DNA of 64,000 bases from Podospora pseudoanserina (Eukaryota > Ascomycota > Sordariomycetes > Sordariales > Podosporaceae). Positions within the stretch are counted from its first letter, which is position 1. Every line of letters begins with the position of its first letter. Below the pieces are notes generated by a model. That model did not search any database and had not been told where the DNA came from. It worked only from the letters and a program-made list of their open reading frames with translations. Both the position numbers and the translations under genes were made by a program. The stretch covers positions 2,743,001 to 2,807,000 of the forward strand of contig NC_085922.1 in the NCBI RefSeq assembly GCF_035222485.1. The letters run 5' to 3'. This document shows, in pieces, positions 12,024-24,470 of the stretch.

Positions 12024-12286
12024 GAGAAAAGAGGCTGCTGTTCTTTCTGGGAGGGAAGGGATTTTGGAGACTTCCCGTTTGGATATAATCAATATCTAAG
12101 CTCAAAAGTGCTATTGTGGGAAACAAAAAAAAAAAGAAAAGAAAAGAAAATTGAAAAGGAAAACCCCCAACCAGTTATAATTTAATAATTGAGACTCGTC
12201 AACCCATATCAACCCTAAAACTCCATAACTTGCTTGGTAGGTAGGTACTCACAGGGTATCACATACAAAAAACTCTCTCCATAAAA

Positions 12287-14680
12287 TCACAACCCTTTTC
12301 CCTGCTCCCCCATACCAACCCCCCCCAAACTAGTCAACGTACTCTCTCCCTCCTCCTCCCCTTCCTCCACCTCCTCATTCCCCACCCCCATCATCTCCCT
12401 CCTCCTCAACCTCGTCCTCCTCTCCTTCCTCCCCCTCTTCCGCTCCCTCATCCTTTCCCTCACCACCCTCCAATCCTCCTTCCAGTTCTCAATACACCTA
12501 AACAGCTCCGGGTCCGTCTCGTCCGGGTCGACAAACTCCCCCACCAGCGTCTCCACCGCCCTCAGCTTCAGCCTCAAGTGCCTCAGCTCTGACTCGCTAG
12601 ACGCAAGGTCATCCTCCAGATCGGAAAGCTCTTTTTCCAGATCCAAAATCCGTTCGGCAGCCGCCTCGGCGCGTTGGATGAGGAGGGTGTGGATATGCTA
12701 AAAGATTACATCGTCATCATCAGCATATATTCAAGACCCAAGGGGGAAAAGGGGCAATACATCAGTCTCCTCCCTCCTGTTCTTCAACCTCTCCACCATG
12801 ACCACCAGATCCCGTCGCAACTCGTCCGCCTCGGCGGCGATCCGCTCCGTCATTTCCGAGTGCGCCCGGGCGGCTTCCTTGGCTGCTTCGAGGGCTTCGT
12901 TTGTGGCTTCGGCTGCTGCGTCGAGTTCTGGTTGGGTTGGGGAGGAGATTGAAGTAGAGAAAATCTCGCTTGATTTGATCGGGGAGAGGACTGCTGACGG
13001 CAGGAGCCAGGGCGGTGGTGTGGTTGCGAGGGCGGGGGGGAGGATGAGGGAGCGGCGCAGTTGGGCGAGGGAGGCGGAGGGGGAGAGGGTGTCGGGCATT
13101 GATTCTATGGACTGGTGGAGGTTGATGTTGCTGGTGTGGGTGGGGGATTGGTTGCGGTGTTCTTGGACGGAGGAGTGGGCGGTGGTCTCCTGGGAGTGTT
13201 GGAGGGGTTCTAGTTCTGATGATAGCCTCCTAGATGTGTTTGGTTTCCTGGGCGAGGTGGCTGAGAGGGCTCTTTCCATTTCGTCTACTTTGGCATGTAA
13301 GATGTCGATGGTGTCGAGGTCGGCTGTTGGATTTGAAGTTGCTAATCGGTGGAGCAAGCCTTCTAGGCGGTCGACCAGAATCGCTTTGCTGTTTTGGGTG
13401 ATTTCATCGGTCGGTTGGTCGTGGTCGTAGATAAAACTCTGCTGCAGTCTGTCGGTTTCCCGTTCACAGGGAAGATTTTGCCTCTCCATGACCTCGTCAT
13501 TCGTATCGCCCTCGCTTTGGTCATCGCCTGCCTGAGCCTGAAAAAGATCCAGCCTGTTCATTACCTCGTTGTTCGTGTCACCCTCACTATGATGATCGTG
13601 TTGTTGCTCCCAGATAAGGCCCTGCCTGTCCATGGAGTGCTGATTTGTGTCACCGTCACTTTGATCATCGCCTTCCTGATCCCTGAAAAGGTCCTGCCTG
13701 TTCATGACCTGCTCGTTTGTCTCGTCTTCACTTTCACCATGAGGTCGTGGGTTGTAAACAACGCTCTGCCTGTCCACAACCCGCTGCCCCTCCGTTTCAC
13801 CCTCGCTTTCCTCGTCGGTTCCTTGGTCATAAGCAGGATTTTGCCCATCCCCAAATTCTTGGTCGTCTGACTCCTGCTCATCCCCATCTTCATATTCAGC
13901 TCCGTTCTCGCCTTTATCTACTTCATCAACCTCATCCTCCTCATCAGTCCCATCCTCCTCCCCATCGTCGTCTTCATCCTCATCCTCATCATCAGCCTCT
14001 CTGTCATGGCTGAGAACCTGCCTGCTTTCTCCTCGTGGCTCATCCTTCTCACTCTCATCTTCAAATTTATGGCCGTAGATCTGACTCAATCTCATCATGA
14101 TGTCTCGCTCACTCCTCTCAGGCCGCTGCTCGTCCTCGACTTCATGATCAACCCCTCGATCATAAATCAGACTCTGCCTATTCATAACCTCCCCCTCATC
14201 CCTCTCATCCTCCTCATCCTCATCATCCGCATCATGAGTAATGCTCGTCTCCTCCTCAATAACCTCCTCATGATGGCCAGCCGACATCCAAGCAGGAACC
14301 TTTTGTTGCAGCGGCGATACCATCGGTGGCCCAATCCCAAGATGACCAAGACCCAATCCAACAACACTACTGCTCAGCTGCAAGGGAGATGGCTGTGTTG
14401 GAGTCCGAAGATGAGAACCATGCATTGACCGGGAAGTAGATGGTGGGGAAGGTGTGAGAAGGGGGGGTGTTTTGGGTGGTCGGGGAGTGGTGGCGGGTGG
14501 TGGTGTGTGAGACAAGACATCATCATCGTGCCTACTGCTGTGAAAACTCGGATGATCCGAATCGTGGGCCAAATCGGTCTTGCTGAGGAGCAAAAAGGAC
14601 AAAGCGGGGGAGGAAAACGGCGAAAGTGATGAAAGCGATGGTATAGGTTCCCACTCGTCCGTGTTTTCATCGCCCGACAT
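12287..14680 (-). CDS. Acidic tandem-repeat protein with C-terminal coiled coil
   Basis: Two exons on the minus strand, 14680-12761 and 12697-12287, giving 776 residues; the 63-base intron rejoins a continuous coiled-coil frame. The N-terminus (MSGDENTDEWEPIPS) is Ser/Pro-rich. The middle is very acidic and carries four 24-residue tandem repeats (13774 down to 13487) of the type NRQDLF-x6-DDQSEGDTN-x4, with more diverged copies on the N-terminal side. The C-terminal third is Ala/Glu-rich and strongly coiled coil (ALEAAKEAARAHSEM, then ERILDLEKELSDLEDDL), ending in a basic cluster. I do not recognise a catalytic domain. Coiled-coil plus disorder suggests a structural or scaffold protein, perhaps at microtubule or spindle pole structures, but that is speculation. 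Confidence 0.8.
13487..13774 (-). repeat. Four 72-bp tandem coding repeats
   Basis: Four consecutive 24-codon units plus a partial fifth inside the acidic coiled-coil gene. Each starts (D/N)R(Q/L), has a DDQSEGDTN-like core and ends in Met. Unit length is constant, so the array probably grew by in-frame duplication. Diverged copies are visible on the N-terminal side. Confidence 0.85.
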
Positions 14681-16270
14681 GGTGCTGTCTTTGTTTACAG
14701 AAACGGGGTTATTAACACCAGGGCTTGTAAAGTCGTCGTAACGTCGTCAGTTGTTAATGGAAACAGGTTGTCAAGACATTGGTAGTATTCAAAAACTGTC
14801 CTCCTCTGATTAACCGCGACAGTTGGATATGATGGATTCACATTGAGGGCGGCATTCACAGGTCGTTGGGTGGTCATCTATGAGAGGCACACCGTACACC
14901 ACACAGCAACAACACCGATGCGGTGGTGAGTTGAGCCAAGCAAATCGTGAGGCTTCAAACGGCTGCCCCACTTTACTGCTTGAGCCAAGACCCGGTCAAG
15001 GTCAGCAGTCCAGGTGAGCGACCAAGGTGAACTCCCAGGGTGAGCTCGGTGTAACAGGGCAACCCTCTTCAGCTGATGAGGCTGCTGTCGCCCAGCAATC
15101 TTCCGCATGCCCGGGTATGCAGGACCTCTTCTACCGAGCCGTTCGGATGTCGAAATGCGACGGAACAGCGACATATCTCCGACCTGTCTGTCGTCTGATG
15201 CCAGCTCATCAACAAGACAGGAGGATCATCGGCTGCTCATCTTGTGAGATATCAACAGTTTGAATGTATGCGCCATATTTGTCGGAAGTCTTTTGTGGGG
15301 TTGTTCTCCAAGTCATCTCCAATGCCTGAGTGCTGAATTAAGATCATGATGTCAACTGGAGGTTGAATAACTGCAGATTAATCTTTAGCTGCCAGATGGA
15401 ACAGATATCCAGCAGGTAGCCGGTGAGGCACCGGCGGGAGCGACAGGAACGAGGCCCCAAGACAAAAACCGTTGCAGGATCCTGAGATTCAGATATTGCA
15501 GAGAGAAATCGAGACATGCCAGATATATGTGATACAGACAAGACAAGTGATATCCATGGATTGTGAAGGGGGAGCCAAGAAGGGGAAAACAGATGCCCCG
15601 CAGCGGACGGGAGCTTCGATGTGGGGTACAGCAGCACAAATCCGGCTCTGCATCGTCACAGCGGTCCGTCATTATTCAGCTAGCGGGGCGCCACACAACC
15701 CATCGGGTCACCACCAAAAACCCTGGAACGGCCTGTATCCCGGGAAAAGCACATGAACATCTGACACCCCTCCCGGTACCTACCTACCTACCTGACCTCG
15801 TCTTCCTCCTACTCCTACTACACCACTCACCACTCACCACTTTCTCTACTCCTACTCCTGACTCTGTCTTGACTCCCGTCCTTGACAGGATTGTTCCTAT
15901 CCGGCACTTGACTTGTCAACACAGATTGCTATCTCCTACAGGCGGTTACATCACTGAACACCCACTGAAGCCACACTTCAACCGAGAAGCCTCCGGCACA
16001 CCGGTGCGCTGCGTCATTGGGGAGACAGCTGGATCCGCTTGCCTTGCCTCGGCTGTAGCGAAGTCACAGAAGCCTCTCTTTCTCTGGGCCCCGGACCCCC
16101 GTACCCGTACCGAGAAAGCCGTTGTTGCCCGCCTCGAGTCCACTCTTGTTGCGTCGTCTTTGCCTTGTGAGCGCCTCATGCTGCACCTGCACCACTACCA
16201 CACAACACACCGCAGCCAGCCCAGCTAGAGACATATCACCACACCAATTGGTCCTCTCTGAGCCGCAGTC
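14681..16270. other. Intergenic region between divergent genes
   Basis: Shared upstream region of the acidic-repeat gene (-) and the PDH kinase gene (+). No gene recognised. A CTAC tetranucleotide run at about 15778-15791 and a pyrimidine-rich tract at 15796-15870 resemble the CT-rich promoters typical of highly transcribed fungal genes. Confidence 0.5.
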
Positions 16271-17837
16271 ATGTCGTGGAAAAAGAGCGAGAAGTTGATG
16301 GACACCATCAGGCATTATGCAAGCTTCCCTGCCACCGGGGTAAGCTTGCGCCAGATGGTCCAGTTTGGCGAGAAGCCATCCAGTGGTAAGTTTGTGGAAG
16401 CCTCGTCAAGTTCTGTCTTTGTTTTGGTTATCCCATATTCTAAGTAACCCAGGTACCCTATTCCGCGCCTCACAGTTCCTCGCCGAAGAGCTCCCCATAC
16501 GGCTCGCCCACCGCGTCCAGGAGCTCGAGACGTTGCCCGATGGCCTTAATGAGATGCCATCGGTGAAGAAGGTGGCAGATTGGTATGCGCAGTCGTTCGA
16601 GGTATGTTTTTACAGAAGCTGTTGTCGCTTTGTTGTCCTGGGTCTGTTGAGCGAGCGTGTAGGGGGTTAAGAATTGCATGACTCACCAGAAATCTTGTTG
16701 GCGTCCAGGAAATCACAACACTACCAAGACCGAACCTCGCCAGAGATGTACGAGAGAGATTAATGAAGCCCGCGCAAATAACCGGAGGGAAAGGAAACCA
16801 ATGGCTGAGCGAGGCGACACCGAACCCAAGCATCGAGGAGGGCCAGTACAACTCGTGGACGCCAGTGTCGCAGCAAAACGCCGTCAACAATGGCTGGTCA
16901 AAGGGGAAGTTCCCCGCAACAAGAAGATACTTCGCTATGGTCGACGACACGGGAGACTGGCCGCCCGAGCTGCAGCTTTACAACAAGAGGTTCGCCCAGA
17001 CGCTGCACCGCATCAAGAGGAGACACGATAGCGTCGTGACCACCATGGCGCAGGGCATCCTTGAGTGGAAGCGCAAGCGGCAACGGATGCAGATCGACAA
17101 CAATATCCAGTCATTCCTCGATCGCTTCTACATGTCACGCATCGGCATCCGCATGCTGATCGGGCAGCACATCGCCCTGACCGATCAGAGCCACTACCGG
17201 GACCCGTCCTATGTCGGTATTATCTGCACCAAGACGTATGTCAAGGACTTGGCTCAGGAAGCCATCGAGAACGCGCGTTTTGTCTGCGAGGACCACTACG
17301 GCCTGTTCGAGGCGCCCAAGATCCAGCTCGTGTGCAATCCTAACTTGAACTTTATGTACGTGCCTGGGCACCTGTCGCACATGCTCTTTGAAACGCTCAA
17401 GAACTCGCTGCGTGCGGTTGTCGAGACGCACGGCCAGGACAAGCAGGAGTTTCCCGTCACGAAGGTGATTGTGGCCGAGGGCAAGGAGGATATCACGATC
17501 AAGGTTTCGGACGAGGGCGGCGGTATACCGCGCAGCTCGATCCCGCTTGTTTGGACGTACATGTACACCACTGTCGACAGGACACCAAACCTGGACCCTG
17601 ATTTCGACAAGAGCGACTTTAAGGCTCCCATGGCGGGTTTTGGATATGGGTTGCCGATAAGTCGTCTGTACGCGAGGTATTTCGGTGGGGACCTTAAGCT
17701 GATCAGCATGGAAGGGTATGTTCATTTTCTTCCCCCTTTTCAACTGTCACAACATACTAATTTCGGCCAACAGCTACGGCACAGACGTCTACCTCCACCT
17801 CAACCGCCTGTCCAGCTCGTCGGAGCCACTCCAATAG
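16271..17837 (+). CDS. Pyruvate dehydrogenase kinase (mitochondrial)
   Basis: Four exons, 16271-16385, 16453-16601, 16709-17715 and 17774-17837, giving 444 residues. The N-terminal helical domain (DTIRHYASFPATGVSLRQM through FLDRFYMSRIGIRMLIGQH) is the BCDHK/PDK adaptor domain. The GHKL ATPase follows: N-box ETLKNS at 316-321, G1 DEGGGIP at 356-362, G2 GFGYGLP starting at 399 (within one residue). It phosphorylates and shuts off the E1-alpha subunit of pyruvate dehydrogenase in the mitochondrial matrix; branched-chain dehydrogenase kinase is the only close alternative. Fungi usually carry two PDK genes, so I do not assign a paralogue symbol. All key ATP-lid motifs are present and length is normal. 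The mitochondrial presequence is not obvious at this ATG, although the first residues are Lys-rich (MSWKKSEKLM). Confidence 0.93.
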
Positions 17838-18811
17838 CAACCAGTCGTCATGAGGGGTGCTAGAACAACATCCCAAGGATTGACGCTGCCGATGCGGTAT
17901 ATCATGCGCAAGCGCCTCAAGAGCCCAGAGCAGCTCGAGGTGACGGAAAGGAGGCAGGTCGGCGACGCCGAGGCTACTATTAATCCCAGTGGGGGCGTTG
18001 CTGATAATGCTTGGTTGAGCGGACGGGGGAGGGACAGTGAGCTCTAGGTGGTGATCTGGTTCCTTTAGCCCTGTCTGCGAGGCTGTCTGCCATTTTGGGG
18101 GTGGCATGATATTCATGTTTTTTTCTTTCTTTTTTTGGGTATCAGGGAGATTTCATGGAATGGAAGGGAAGGAGAGGGCGGGGGGCGTTATATGGGTGGG
18201 ATATGTTATCGCAAACACACGCGCACGCACACACACACACACAAAACGCTATATTTTTATGGCATGCATGGAAGGGGAGTTGAGAGCAGCAAACCAATGC
18301 CAAAGGGGGAGAAAGGATGGGCAGAATACGATTTAAGTCCGCCTTGTCTTGTGAAAAGGGGGGGGAGTGTCTCTTTTGTCGAAAGTTTCATTGAGGGGGG
18401 AAGAGTCACTCGCTGGAATGACTCACTAAAAGGGTGAGAGAGTGACGGGAAGTTTCAAAGTTTGAAGTCGGAAAGAGAGAGAGGCAAGAGAGAGTAGTAG
18501 AATACCCCTTTTTTATCTTATGGTCATTGAAACAAAGTTGGATCCCAAAGTTGGCAAGGAGTAGTAGCAAGGTATAGTAAAGGAAGGAATATATGGAAAT
18601 ATGAACAAGAAATATTTCCACGATTCTTACATGACAAAAATGCGATGAGTGGAATTTTGATATGTATCAATTCCATGCCTGGCTTGGTTCAAAAACATGG
18701 ACTCTTCACCTCAAGAGAAACACCTCCCAAATCATAAACACAACCCAACCTGGTTCGCTTGCAATCTATCGCTTTCCTTCCCCATTATCACCCCCCCCTC
18801 TCTCTCTGACT
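17838..18811. other. Convergent intergenic region with CA repeat
   Basis: 3' ends of the PDH kinase (+) and S1P lyase (-) genes. It holds a CA-rich microsatellite at about 18214-18243 and no recognisable gene. Confidence 0.6.
18214..18243. repeat. CA dinucleotide microsatellite
   Basis: A short ACACGCGCAC-type tract followed by about ten CA units in the 3' region between the PDH kinase and S1P lyase genes. Confidence 0.85.
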
Positions 18812-20801
18812 CTAAGCCTTGTAAAGAATATCCAAAAAACCCCTCGCCAACTCGACAACAACACTCTTGTTCGGCAGGCTCCCCGCAACCCCATAAAGCG
18901 CAGCGCTATCCCCACCTCCTCCCCTTTGCCCCTTCCCCTCCGCCACCCTCGCCCGTTCCTTTTCCTTCTCCTGCTCCACCACCGCCTCCAGATCCGCTGC
19001 GAGCTTCTCCCACACTTTCACAATCGGCAGCGTGAGCGCGACATGAATAGCAGGCGGGTTCTGCAGCGCATTCAAATGCCACCCCTTGGCCGACATCCCG
19101 TCGGCAATGTCATAAATATTCAGCGTCTTGCTCTTAAACGCAATAACTGACACCAACGGGTTGCCCAAGATCTCCAGCTCTTGCGCCAGAACAGGAGACG
19201 TGGTAGTGATGTGAGCGATAAGTTTTTTAGTCGCGCCAACAATTTCAATGCAAGATTGGAGATACCCGTCCTCACCGGTCGACATCAAACTAGCCCAGCA
19301 CCCCGCAATGAGGGCGCCAGGACGGGAGCCGGCGATGCCAGGGGAGGCGTACACACCGCCCGACCAGGCTGGATCGACGTAGTACTGGTAACTCCTGAGC
19401 TGCTGCGTCCGGTAGAGGACGGTGCTGTTCCCCTTGGGCGCGAACCCGTACTTGTGCGTGTCGCAAGAGATGGACGTCACGCCCTTGAGTCTAAAGTCGA
19501 ATGGCTGGGTTTCGAACCCCGCTCGGGAGAGGAACGGCACCAGAAAGCTGCCAAGGCAGCAGTCGACGTGCAGGGGAACAGACTTTTTGACTGCCAGTTT
19601 GGACAGGGCGGCGATGTCGTCGATGATGCCGTGTGGGAAGTTGGGGGCTGACCCGACCAGGAGAATAGTGTTGGAGTTGATGAGCCGGGCGATGGCGCGG
19701 GTGTCGGCTTGGTAGGTTGGTGCTGGGCAGGCAACCAGGTGGGTTTTGATCTTGAAGTAGAGACCTGCCTTGCGGAAGGCGACGTGGGCTGTTTCGGGGA
19801 GGATCCTAGTGGGGGTTAGAGAAGGGGGTGATCGATGGGGAATGGATAGGGGGGCGTACATCTCAGGCTCAGTAACACCCCTCTCGACGTATGCCTTCTG
19901 CCTCGCACTCAAACAAGCCATCAAAATCGACTCTGTCCCTCCACTGGTGCTCACACCCGCCGCCCCAGCAGGCGCGTTAAACAGCCCCAGCACCATCGCC
20001 ACCACCTCGGCCTCCATCTTCCTCACCCCAGGGAAAACATCCGGATGAATAGGATTGGCCACGGTAAACTTCCCATACGCCTCCGTCTGCAGCTTCAGCA
20101 GCTCATCCTCGCCATGATAGACCGCGCCCGAAACAAACCCGTCCTCCCAGCGAGTGTGGTCCATATCCGCCAGCGTCTGCAACTCCTTCCGGACGGCATC
20201 CTGGTCCCATCCTTCTTTCGGCAGCATGAGATAGCGAGTCGCATTGAGCGGTACGAGTTTTGTCTGGAGTTTTCCCACTGCTTCATCGACCTGTTTCTTG
20301 ACTTGGTTTCGCACGCCGGGCATCCGGAGGAAGTAACCGTACAGAATGCGGCGGAGGTCGACGTAAAGCTCGACGATGGTGCCGATGAGGCCGCGGCCTT
20401 TGAGTTTCCATAGAACGCGACGGGTCCAGCGGAGGACGAAGAGGAAGAAGATTAGGTTGCGGGCTCTGTTGTTGTTGGAGAGGGTTTGTCAGTTGTGGAG
20501 GTTGGCGCAAGATGGTAGGTAGGTTGGTTTGGAGGCCGAGCTTGGCAATGATATGCAACGCTCGGGGCGGGATGTTATGTGAAAGTTGGAGTGTGGCAGC
20601 TTGCATCACAGAGTTGCGTGCTTGGTATAAACCGATTCTCCCGAGATAGGTAGAAAGGGGACATGAGAAAAGAGGGAAAAAATTCACTGACAAATCCAAG
20701 TTCAACATCCCCAATGCCAACGGGCTCCCCGCCCTCGACCGATTCCTCACATTGTTGAAGCCCTCCCGCAGGCTAACCGGCATGCGCGATGTGCCGGGCA
20801 T
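18812..20801 (-). CDS. DPL1: Sphingosine-1-phosphate lyase
   Basis: Three exons on the minus strand: 20801-20692, 20465-19860 and 19805-18812, giving 569 residues, normal for the family. A short N-terminus leads to a membrane segment (ARNLIFFLFVLRW), then a PLP-dependent decarboxylase fold. STSGGTESILMACL binds the cofactor phosphate, HVDCCLGSF carries the PLP-ring Asp, and K357 in SCDTHKYGFAPKG is the Schiff-base lysine. The enzyme cleaves long-chain base phosphates to a fatty aldehyde and phosphoethanolamine at the endoplasmic reticulum, ending sphingolipid breakdown. The first intron uses a slightly weak donor (GTCAGT at 20691) chosen because it is the one that keeps frame into the membrane segment; the start of translation is therefore a little less certain than the rest. 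Confidence 0.94.
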
Positions 20802-22327
20802 CTTCAGATTTGGGTCTGTTGTTGTTTTACCAATCCAGTCTCTGGTGTCGAAAATTCCCCCTTTATAATAAACAAACAAATAAACAAACAAACAAAAGCA
20901 ATTGACCCAAAGAAAACAAACGGGTCAAGATGAGTCCCCCCTACAGATTCACGTAGATGGTGTGAAAGTGGGATGAATGGAAGGGAAGTAATGTCTGGGG
21001 AAGTGCTTCTGGGCTTGCTTTAGCGGGTGACGCTGGAGACAAAAGAGCGGAGGCTGTCTCTCCAGCAGGGCCAATTAGCGTGGTAGCCTGCCCACGCGAT
21101 GGTGATGTGTGAAAGAACCCGCGGCTCCCGGCAACCCCACACAAAAGTTGGAGATGGGAGTGAGGCGTTGTCATGCACCTCGCTGGCTGAGGACAATCAC
21201 ATGCTGGGTTTTTTTGTGTAGCTGATCCCATTCGATAAAACATAGCTTCCCTCCTACATATTCGCATTTCCTATGTCTTCCGCTAGAACAGCTGCCGGTG
21301 TGTCACCAATGCTCTTCATCCAAACACGACACTCACTCAATCACCCATTCAGCATGATCGATTAAAAGGATACCCTCACCCAAAACTACCCTCCCCACCT
21401 CCCAGGTCGTCGTCACACTCTCAACACAGCAAAAGCTCCGAGGCCTGGTTACGAAATCTGGAAAGAAGCTGACCATCTGATGCAATCGTGGCATCTGCCT
21501 CTGGCTCACGATCATGCTTGGCGCTGCGCCGCTACTGCTCGACCGTTACGTTACCATCCCGAAGCGAAGCCAGCTCGCCTGAGGTCACTGACCGGTGATG
21601 ACTCGATAAGTGATCAGTTGCAACCCTGGGTTTTTCCATGAACTCTACAGTCCCCAGGTCAGTTGGTCTGCAGCACCTGCCTGTTGTTCTATCTCAAACA
21701 ACACCTCATCTCAAAGCAAACATCAACAAAACAACACACAAATGCATCAACCATATGCTTGATCCTTTCCCCCCTGGCCATGATTGATATACAAGACAAA
21801 CCAACCCCCCCCCATCCCTTCGCGGACCCTTTCCTCTCTCATATTGCACAGCCCAGTGTGTGACTTCTTCCAAAAACAGCCAGCAACATCACATCATTGC
21901 CCGCAATATTACCGACATCATCCGCATTCATATCTGCCCTCCCACACCACGCCCCTCGACCCATGTCTTGCGTGTGCCTACAATTTCAAACAGCACACCA
22001 AAGCAAGTCAAAAAGCCCCTGGCCTCCCCCCTCGCTTTTTTTTGTACAGCCACCCCCCAATCGCTATTCCGTCCAAAAGACCCCCCTCCAAAAGATGAAA
22101 AAAAAATCCTAACGCCTGTATTGACTGTTTCAACCCAAGTCCCATGGTATGAAGTCAAAAATGATTTAAACGCCCGCAGTGGTGATGCTGATAATGGCGC
22201 AATGCACAATCCGCCTGTGTGCCCGAAAAAGTAGGGTCTGGTTCGGAATTCGTGTCTAATCCGTCGTCATCGTTTGAGTCTGTTTATTGCTTTAATCTTC
22301 GAAATCCTCAGGTGCCCCGTTCCTTCG
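20802..22327. other. Intergenic region upstream of DPL1
   Basis: Promoter of the S1P lyase gene and 3' region of the GT34 gene. An AAAC/AAAT tetranucleotide tract lies at about 20870-20895 in the probable DPL1 leader. Plus-strand stretches near 21680-22110 are C/A-rich and give small open frames without recognisable content. Confidence 0.5.
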
Positions 22328-23377
22328 TCAGGATTTGCCAAAAGAGGTTCGCCATTGCTGGACAAATCTTTGGGACTCGGTCTCGCATGCGTTGGCCCCG
22401 GCTGATACACAGTCGACGAGCCTGACGGCGATGTCTCCGTCCTTGTACTGATCCCCCTTGTTGCCTTGGCTGTAGGAGTTCAGGAGACGCTGATCGATGA
22501 TGGCGAGACGGGCGAGAATGGTGGGATGCCACTGAACAATGTGCTCCTAGAGGAGGTCAGTAAGCCTGGCAGCTTTGGAAGTTATGGCAAACAAGTCTTA
22601 CCAAGGCGTGTGTCTCGGCCTTCTGAAAGTTGTAGCTCCGATAAATAGGATCAAACCAAGTGTCCAAGAAGAACTCGCCCCATTCTCCGTTGCGAACGAT
22701 GAAGCTCCCAACAGACAACCCGTCCTTGTCCTGCGTGAGAATAAAGTCCACGTCCTGCCCGGTAAGGTGGGAAAATGTCTTGATGATGCTGTCTGGCGGG
22801 ACAACGGGATGGTCCTTCTTCATGAGGTCCGTCAACTTGGCCGTCTTCATAATGTGGTCCTCAATCTTCAGCTGCGGGTTCATCACGAAGGCGTTCTGGT
22901 CCAGATACCAGAGGAAATAGGCCTCGGGATACTTGGTGAGAGCATGGCGCATGGCCACCACTTTGGTCCACGATCCCGGCGCACCCTTCAGATCATAGTC
23001 GCCGACATTGGCAAAGAACGTTTGATATCCTGTCAGTCCTGTTAGCCGGCTGTTGTGTGGCTTTGTAGCGGCATCAACATACCATGCTTCTTGGCATATT
23101 CTATCCTGTTCTCCTTGATCGTGTCGATGTACCCCTTGCCGTACTTGGCCTCGTCGAACACCGTCACCACCACCACCGGCGGGTTACCAGTAGGCATGCG
23201 CTTCTTAAGCTTTGGATGCCCATTGCCGCGGGTGAGCAGGTATATTACCGTCAAGAAGAACAGTCCCGTGATCGCGATGAGCTTGAAGCGGCTTCTCCGT
23301 AGCATGGGTAGACGGTTCGACCGAGGCATGTACGGCGGAGGAATCGACGTCTTTCGTGGGGGTAGTGCGAAATGCAT
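22328..23377 (-). CDS. GT34 family Golgi glycosyltransferase (Mnn10/Mnn11/Gma12-like)
   Basis: Three exons on the minus strand: 23377-23083, 23029-22602 and 22546-22328, giving 313 residues. It is a type II membrane protein: basic N-terminus, one membrane anchor at about 31-49, then a lumenal GT34 domain. Family landmarks are VVTVFDEAKYGKGY, DLKGAPGSWTKVVAMRHAL, the LDQNAFVMNP region at 141-149, and the SVGSFIVRNGEWGEFFLDTW segment. GT34 enzymes extend N-glycan mannan (alpha-1,6-mannosyltransferase subunits Mnn10/Mnn11) or add alpha-1,2-galactose (Gma12). The site where many members have a DxD metal motif reads D142-Q-N, which I think fits an Mnn11-type subunit, but the sub-family is not certain. 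The in-frame ATG at 23377 gives a good anchor topology. Confidence 0.88.
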
Positions 23378-24470
23378 CTTGTCTCGTGGTGGCTTGGATC
23401 TTCCCAAGGCTCAGGTTCGATTCCACCTAGTCTTCTAGAAGATACCAGTCGAGATTGCTTGCCGGAAGGACGTGTGTCACGGCGAAATCGGGGAGGCCTT
23501 TCGAATGTGTTGCGCTGCGTACTTGTTAAGTACGTAAAAAAAGTCTGAGCCCGTGGGACTTGGTGTGGGAGCCGTGGCCGCGCTCTCGCTGGTCAAGGGG
23601 CTCGCGTATATAATACTGTCGGCGCAGTTGAGGGTCGAAGTGACAGTCGAGATCAATGGCTAGGAGGAAGGCCGCAAGTTCTGGAAATGTTGGTCGCACA
23701 TGGATCAAGATCTAGACATTTGGCGAGATTGGCTGGCCTCGTACAGGAATCACCGGGCAGATAAGAGTGCCAAGGAAACCGTTATATGGCGATGTGTCGG
23801 CGGCTCAGGGCAAATACATTGAAAGACGACACCGCTGGATCCTCAAACAACCCTCCTCGTTCAGCAAGACAACAGGAACCTGGATGCACCCGGCGCGCGT
23901 TTTGGAAATTATTTCCAGCTGACAAGTGTCAGCTCGTTGCAGGCCAGCCACTGCCCCGACTGCCGTTGCCGGTCCCACATTTTATAGAATTCAGGGGCCC
24001 GGCAATGACGCTAGCAGCCCGGCAGCTTATCTCTTATCAGTTCCCCATGTCACCATGACCAGACAGGCATCATACCCAATTGAACCACAAGTACGATTAT
24101 ATGTTCATAGAATCACCCTATATACAAGAGATGGACATAACTGTACCAATCCTGCTGGCAACTTCAACCCACTTCGTACGTCAGCATGAAGCTGAGGAGG
24201 AAGCAGCACAATGAGTATCGCCCAAAGAGGCCCTCAAGATGACCAACAGGACTGCCGCATCGCAAAGCCAAACATGAACAGGACAAGACGCCCAAATTCG
24301 GCCAGCTATTGCCACGCTTGATCTCTGCACACAGACTAGTAAGCTACAGCATGGAAGAGCAGCTGTGGAAACTTAAGAGTGTGCAGTACTCCGTACAGGT
24401 GGGGGGGTCTCTAGGGGGACTGAGGAGAACTGGGAGCTTCTAGAACTCGAACAATCACTGTTGGCCACAA
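23378..24470. other. Intergenic region, GT34 promoter
   Basis: Upstream region of the GT34 gene and 3' region of the RING-CH gene. No gene recognised. Confidence 0.5.

Noticed and set aside
12798-13430. Long plus-strand frame opposite the acidic-repeat gene
   Set aside because: Shadow frame; the minus-strand gene has clean exon joins, coiled coil and in-register repeats.
23405-23435. GGTTCGATTCC-like tRNA T-arm motif
   Set aside because: No matching acceptor stem, D-arm or anticodon arm; it lies in the GT34 leader.
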